A stretch of DNA of 25,068 nucleotides, from positions 1 through 25,068 of the forward strand of contig JAPFCT010000079.1 of the NCBI GenBank assembly GCA_026169575.1, read 5' to 3'. The notes beneath the pieces are model-generated. The model was not told where the DNA came from and ran no database searches. It saw only the letters and a list, made by a program, of their open reading frames with translations. Within the stretch, counting starts at the first letter, position 1. Each line of letters begins with the position of its first letter. This document shows positions 24,862-25,068 of the stretch, piece after piece. The position numbers were made by a program, and so were the translations under genes. The stretch is from Faecalimonas sp. Lineage in GTDB: Bacteria > Bacillota_A > Clostridia > Lachnospirales > Lachnospiraceae.

Positions 24862-24884
24862 ATTTCAATCCACAGATGAATCTG
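24862..24884. repeat. Lone CRISPR-repeat-like fragment downstream of cas3
   Basis: ATTTCAATCCAC (24862-24873) equals the reverse complement of the conserved 3' end (GTGGATTGAAAT) of many type I-C repeats. It is followed directly by a small palindrome CAGA-TGAA-TCTG (24873-24884), echoing the hairpin of such repeats, but the stem sequence is not the usual one and no second copy is found in the remaining window. Either a degenerate repeat or coincidence. Confidence 0.35.
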
Positions 24885-24938
24885 ACAGAACAAGTATAAC
24901 ATATGGCCTTTGTATGCTCAATGAGTACATTTCAAAAA

Positions 24939-24986
24939 TTGTTAAAATACTTCTAATAAAACATTTCATTAAAAGTATTTTAACAA
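24939..24986. repeat. Perfect 14-bp inverted repeat near the right edge
   Basis: TTGTTAAAATACTT (24939-24952) and AAGTATTTTAACAA (24973-24986) are exact complements around 20 nt. It is AT-rich with no T tract after it, and sits 14 bp before the -35 of the outgoing promoter, a typical operator position. Confidence 0.65.
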
Positions 24987-25000
24987 AATATGTTTTGGGG

Positions 25001-25029
25001 TTGATTAGTGAGGAAAAGTATGATATATT
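25001..25029 (+). promoter_or_regulatory. Sigma-A promoter reading out of the window
   Basis: TTGATT (25001-25006), 17 nt, TATATT (25024-25029). A second, less well-spaced pair is TTGACA (25028-25033) with TAAAAT (25049-25054) at 15 nt. The stretch 24754-25068 holds no convincing gene, so the gene served begins beyond the right edge. Confidence 0.55.
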
Positions 25030-25068
25030 GACAATATAAGAAAACAGATAAAATAGTCAGAATAATAA

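Noticed and set aside
24840..25068. CRISPR array
   Set aside because: Only one repeat-like fragment is present, with no second copy and no regular spacing.

Overview
The window looks like chromosomal DNA of a motile, low-to-moderate GC, anaerobic member of the Firmicutes, most likely a gut Lachnospiraceae (Clostridia). This is inferred from the flagellar gene order fliW-yviE-flgL-flgK-flgN-flgM shared with Bacillus and clostridia, strong AGGAGG ribosome sites, a T-box leader, an oxygen-labile Fe-S cysteine desulfidase and a cas3 of the kind found in clostridial type I-C loci. The species cannot be fixed from the sequence alone.

Layout. (1) 1-8815, minus strand: a motility and chemotaxis block. 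cheA-cheW-cheR come first in transcription, from a probable sigma-D (sigma-28) promoter at 8858-8885, and end at a strong terminator (5363-5397). cheB follows alone. Then comes flgM-flgN-flgK-flgL-yviE-fliW behind a good sigma-28 -10 element (GCCGATAG, 4241-4248). fliW runs off the left edge. (2) 8912-13013, plus strand: a FliK-like protein overlapping a stand-alone FlhB C-terminal domain (FlhX/YlqH type), then a chemoreceptor that carries a complete C-terminal bacteriohemerythrin domain. (3) 13096-15531: a GntR/FCD regulator divergent from an L-cysteine desulfidase (cyuA/yhaM family), separated by about 500 bp rich in perfect inverted repeats and containing a small Cys-rich reading frame. (4) 15532-18951: a MATE efflux pump with its own promoter and a structured leader, then guaA with a long, apparently folded leader. 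(5) 18991-20617, minus strand: brnQ under an isoleucine-type T-box riboswitch. (6) 20860-25068, plus strand: a small zinc-ribbon-like protein of unknown function, a WYL-domain regulator, and an intact cas3 (HD nuclease plus helicase). cas3 is followed by a hairpin, a lone CRISPR-repeat-like fragment, a 14-bp inverted repeat and a promoter reading out of the window.

How the genes fit together. The minus-strand block holds the chemotaxis signalling core (CheA/CheW), the receptor adaptation enzymes (CheR/CheB), the anti-sigma factor FlgM, the hook-filament junction (FlgK/FlgL with chaperone FlgN) and the FliW filament-assembly checkpoint. The hemerythrin receptor would feed oxygen or redox information into it. 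The middle of the window is metabolic and transport genes, several with cis-acting RNA control that can be read directly (T-box) or suspected (MATE and guaA leaders, cyuA upstream region). The right end is a defence locus whose remaining cas genes, if any, lie outside the window.

The most promising undescribed signals are the cyuA upstream region, the guaA and MATE leaders, and the structure downstream of cas3.
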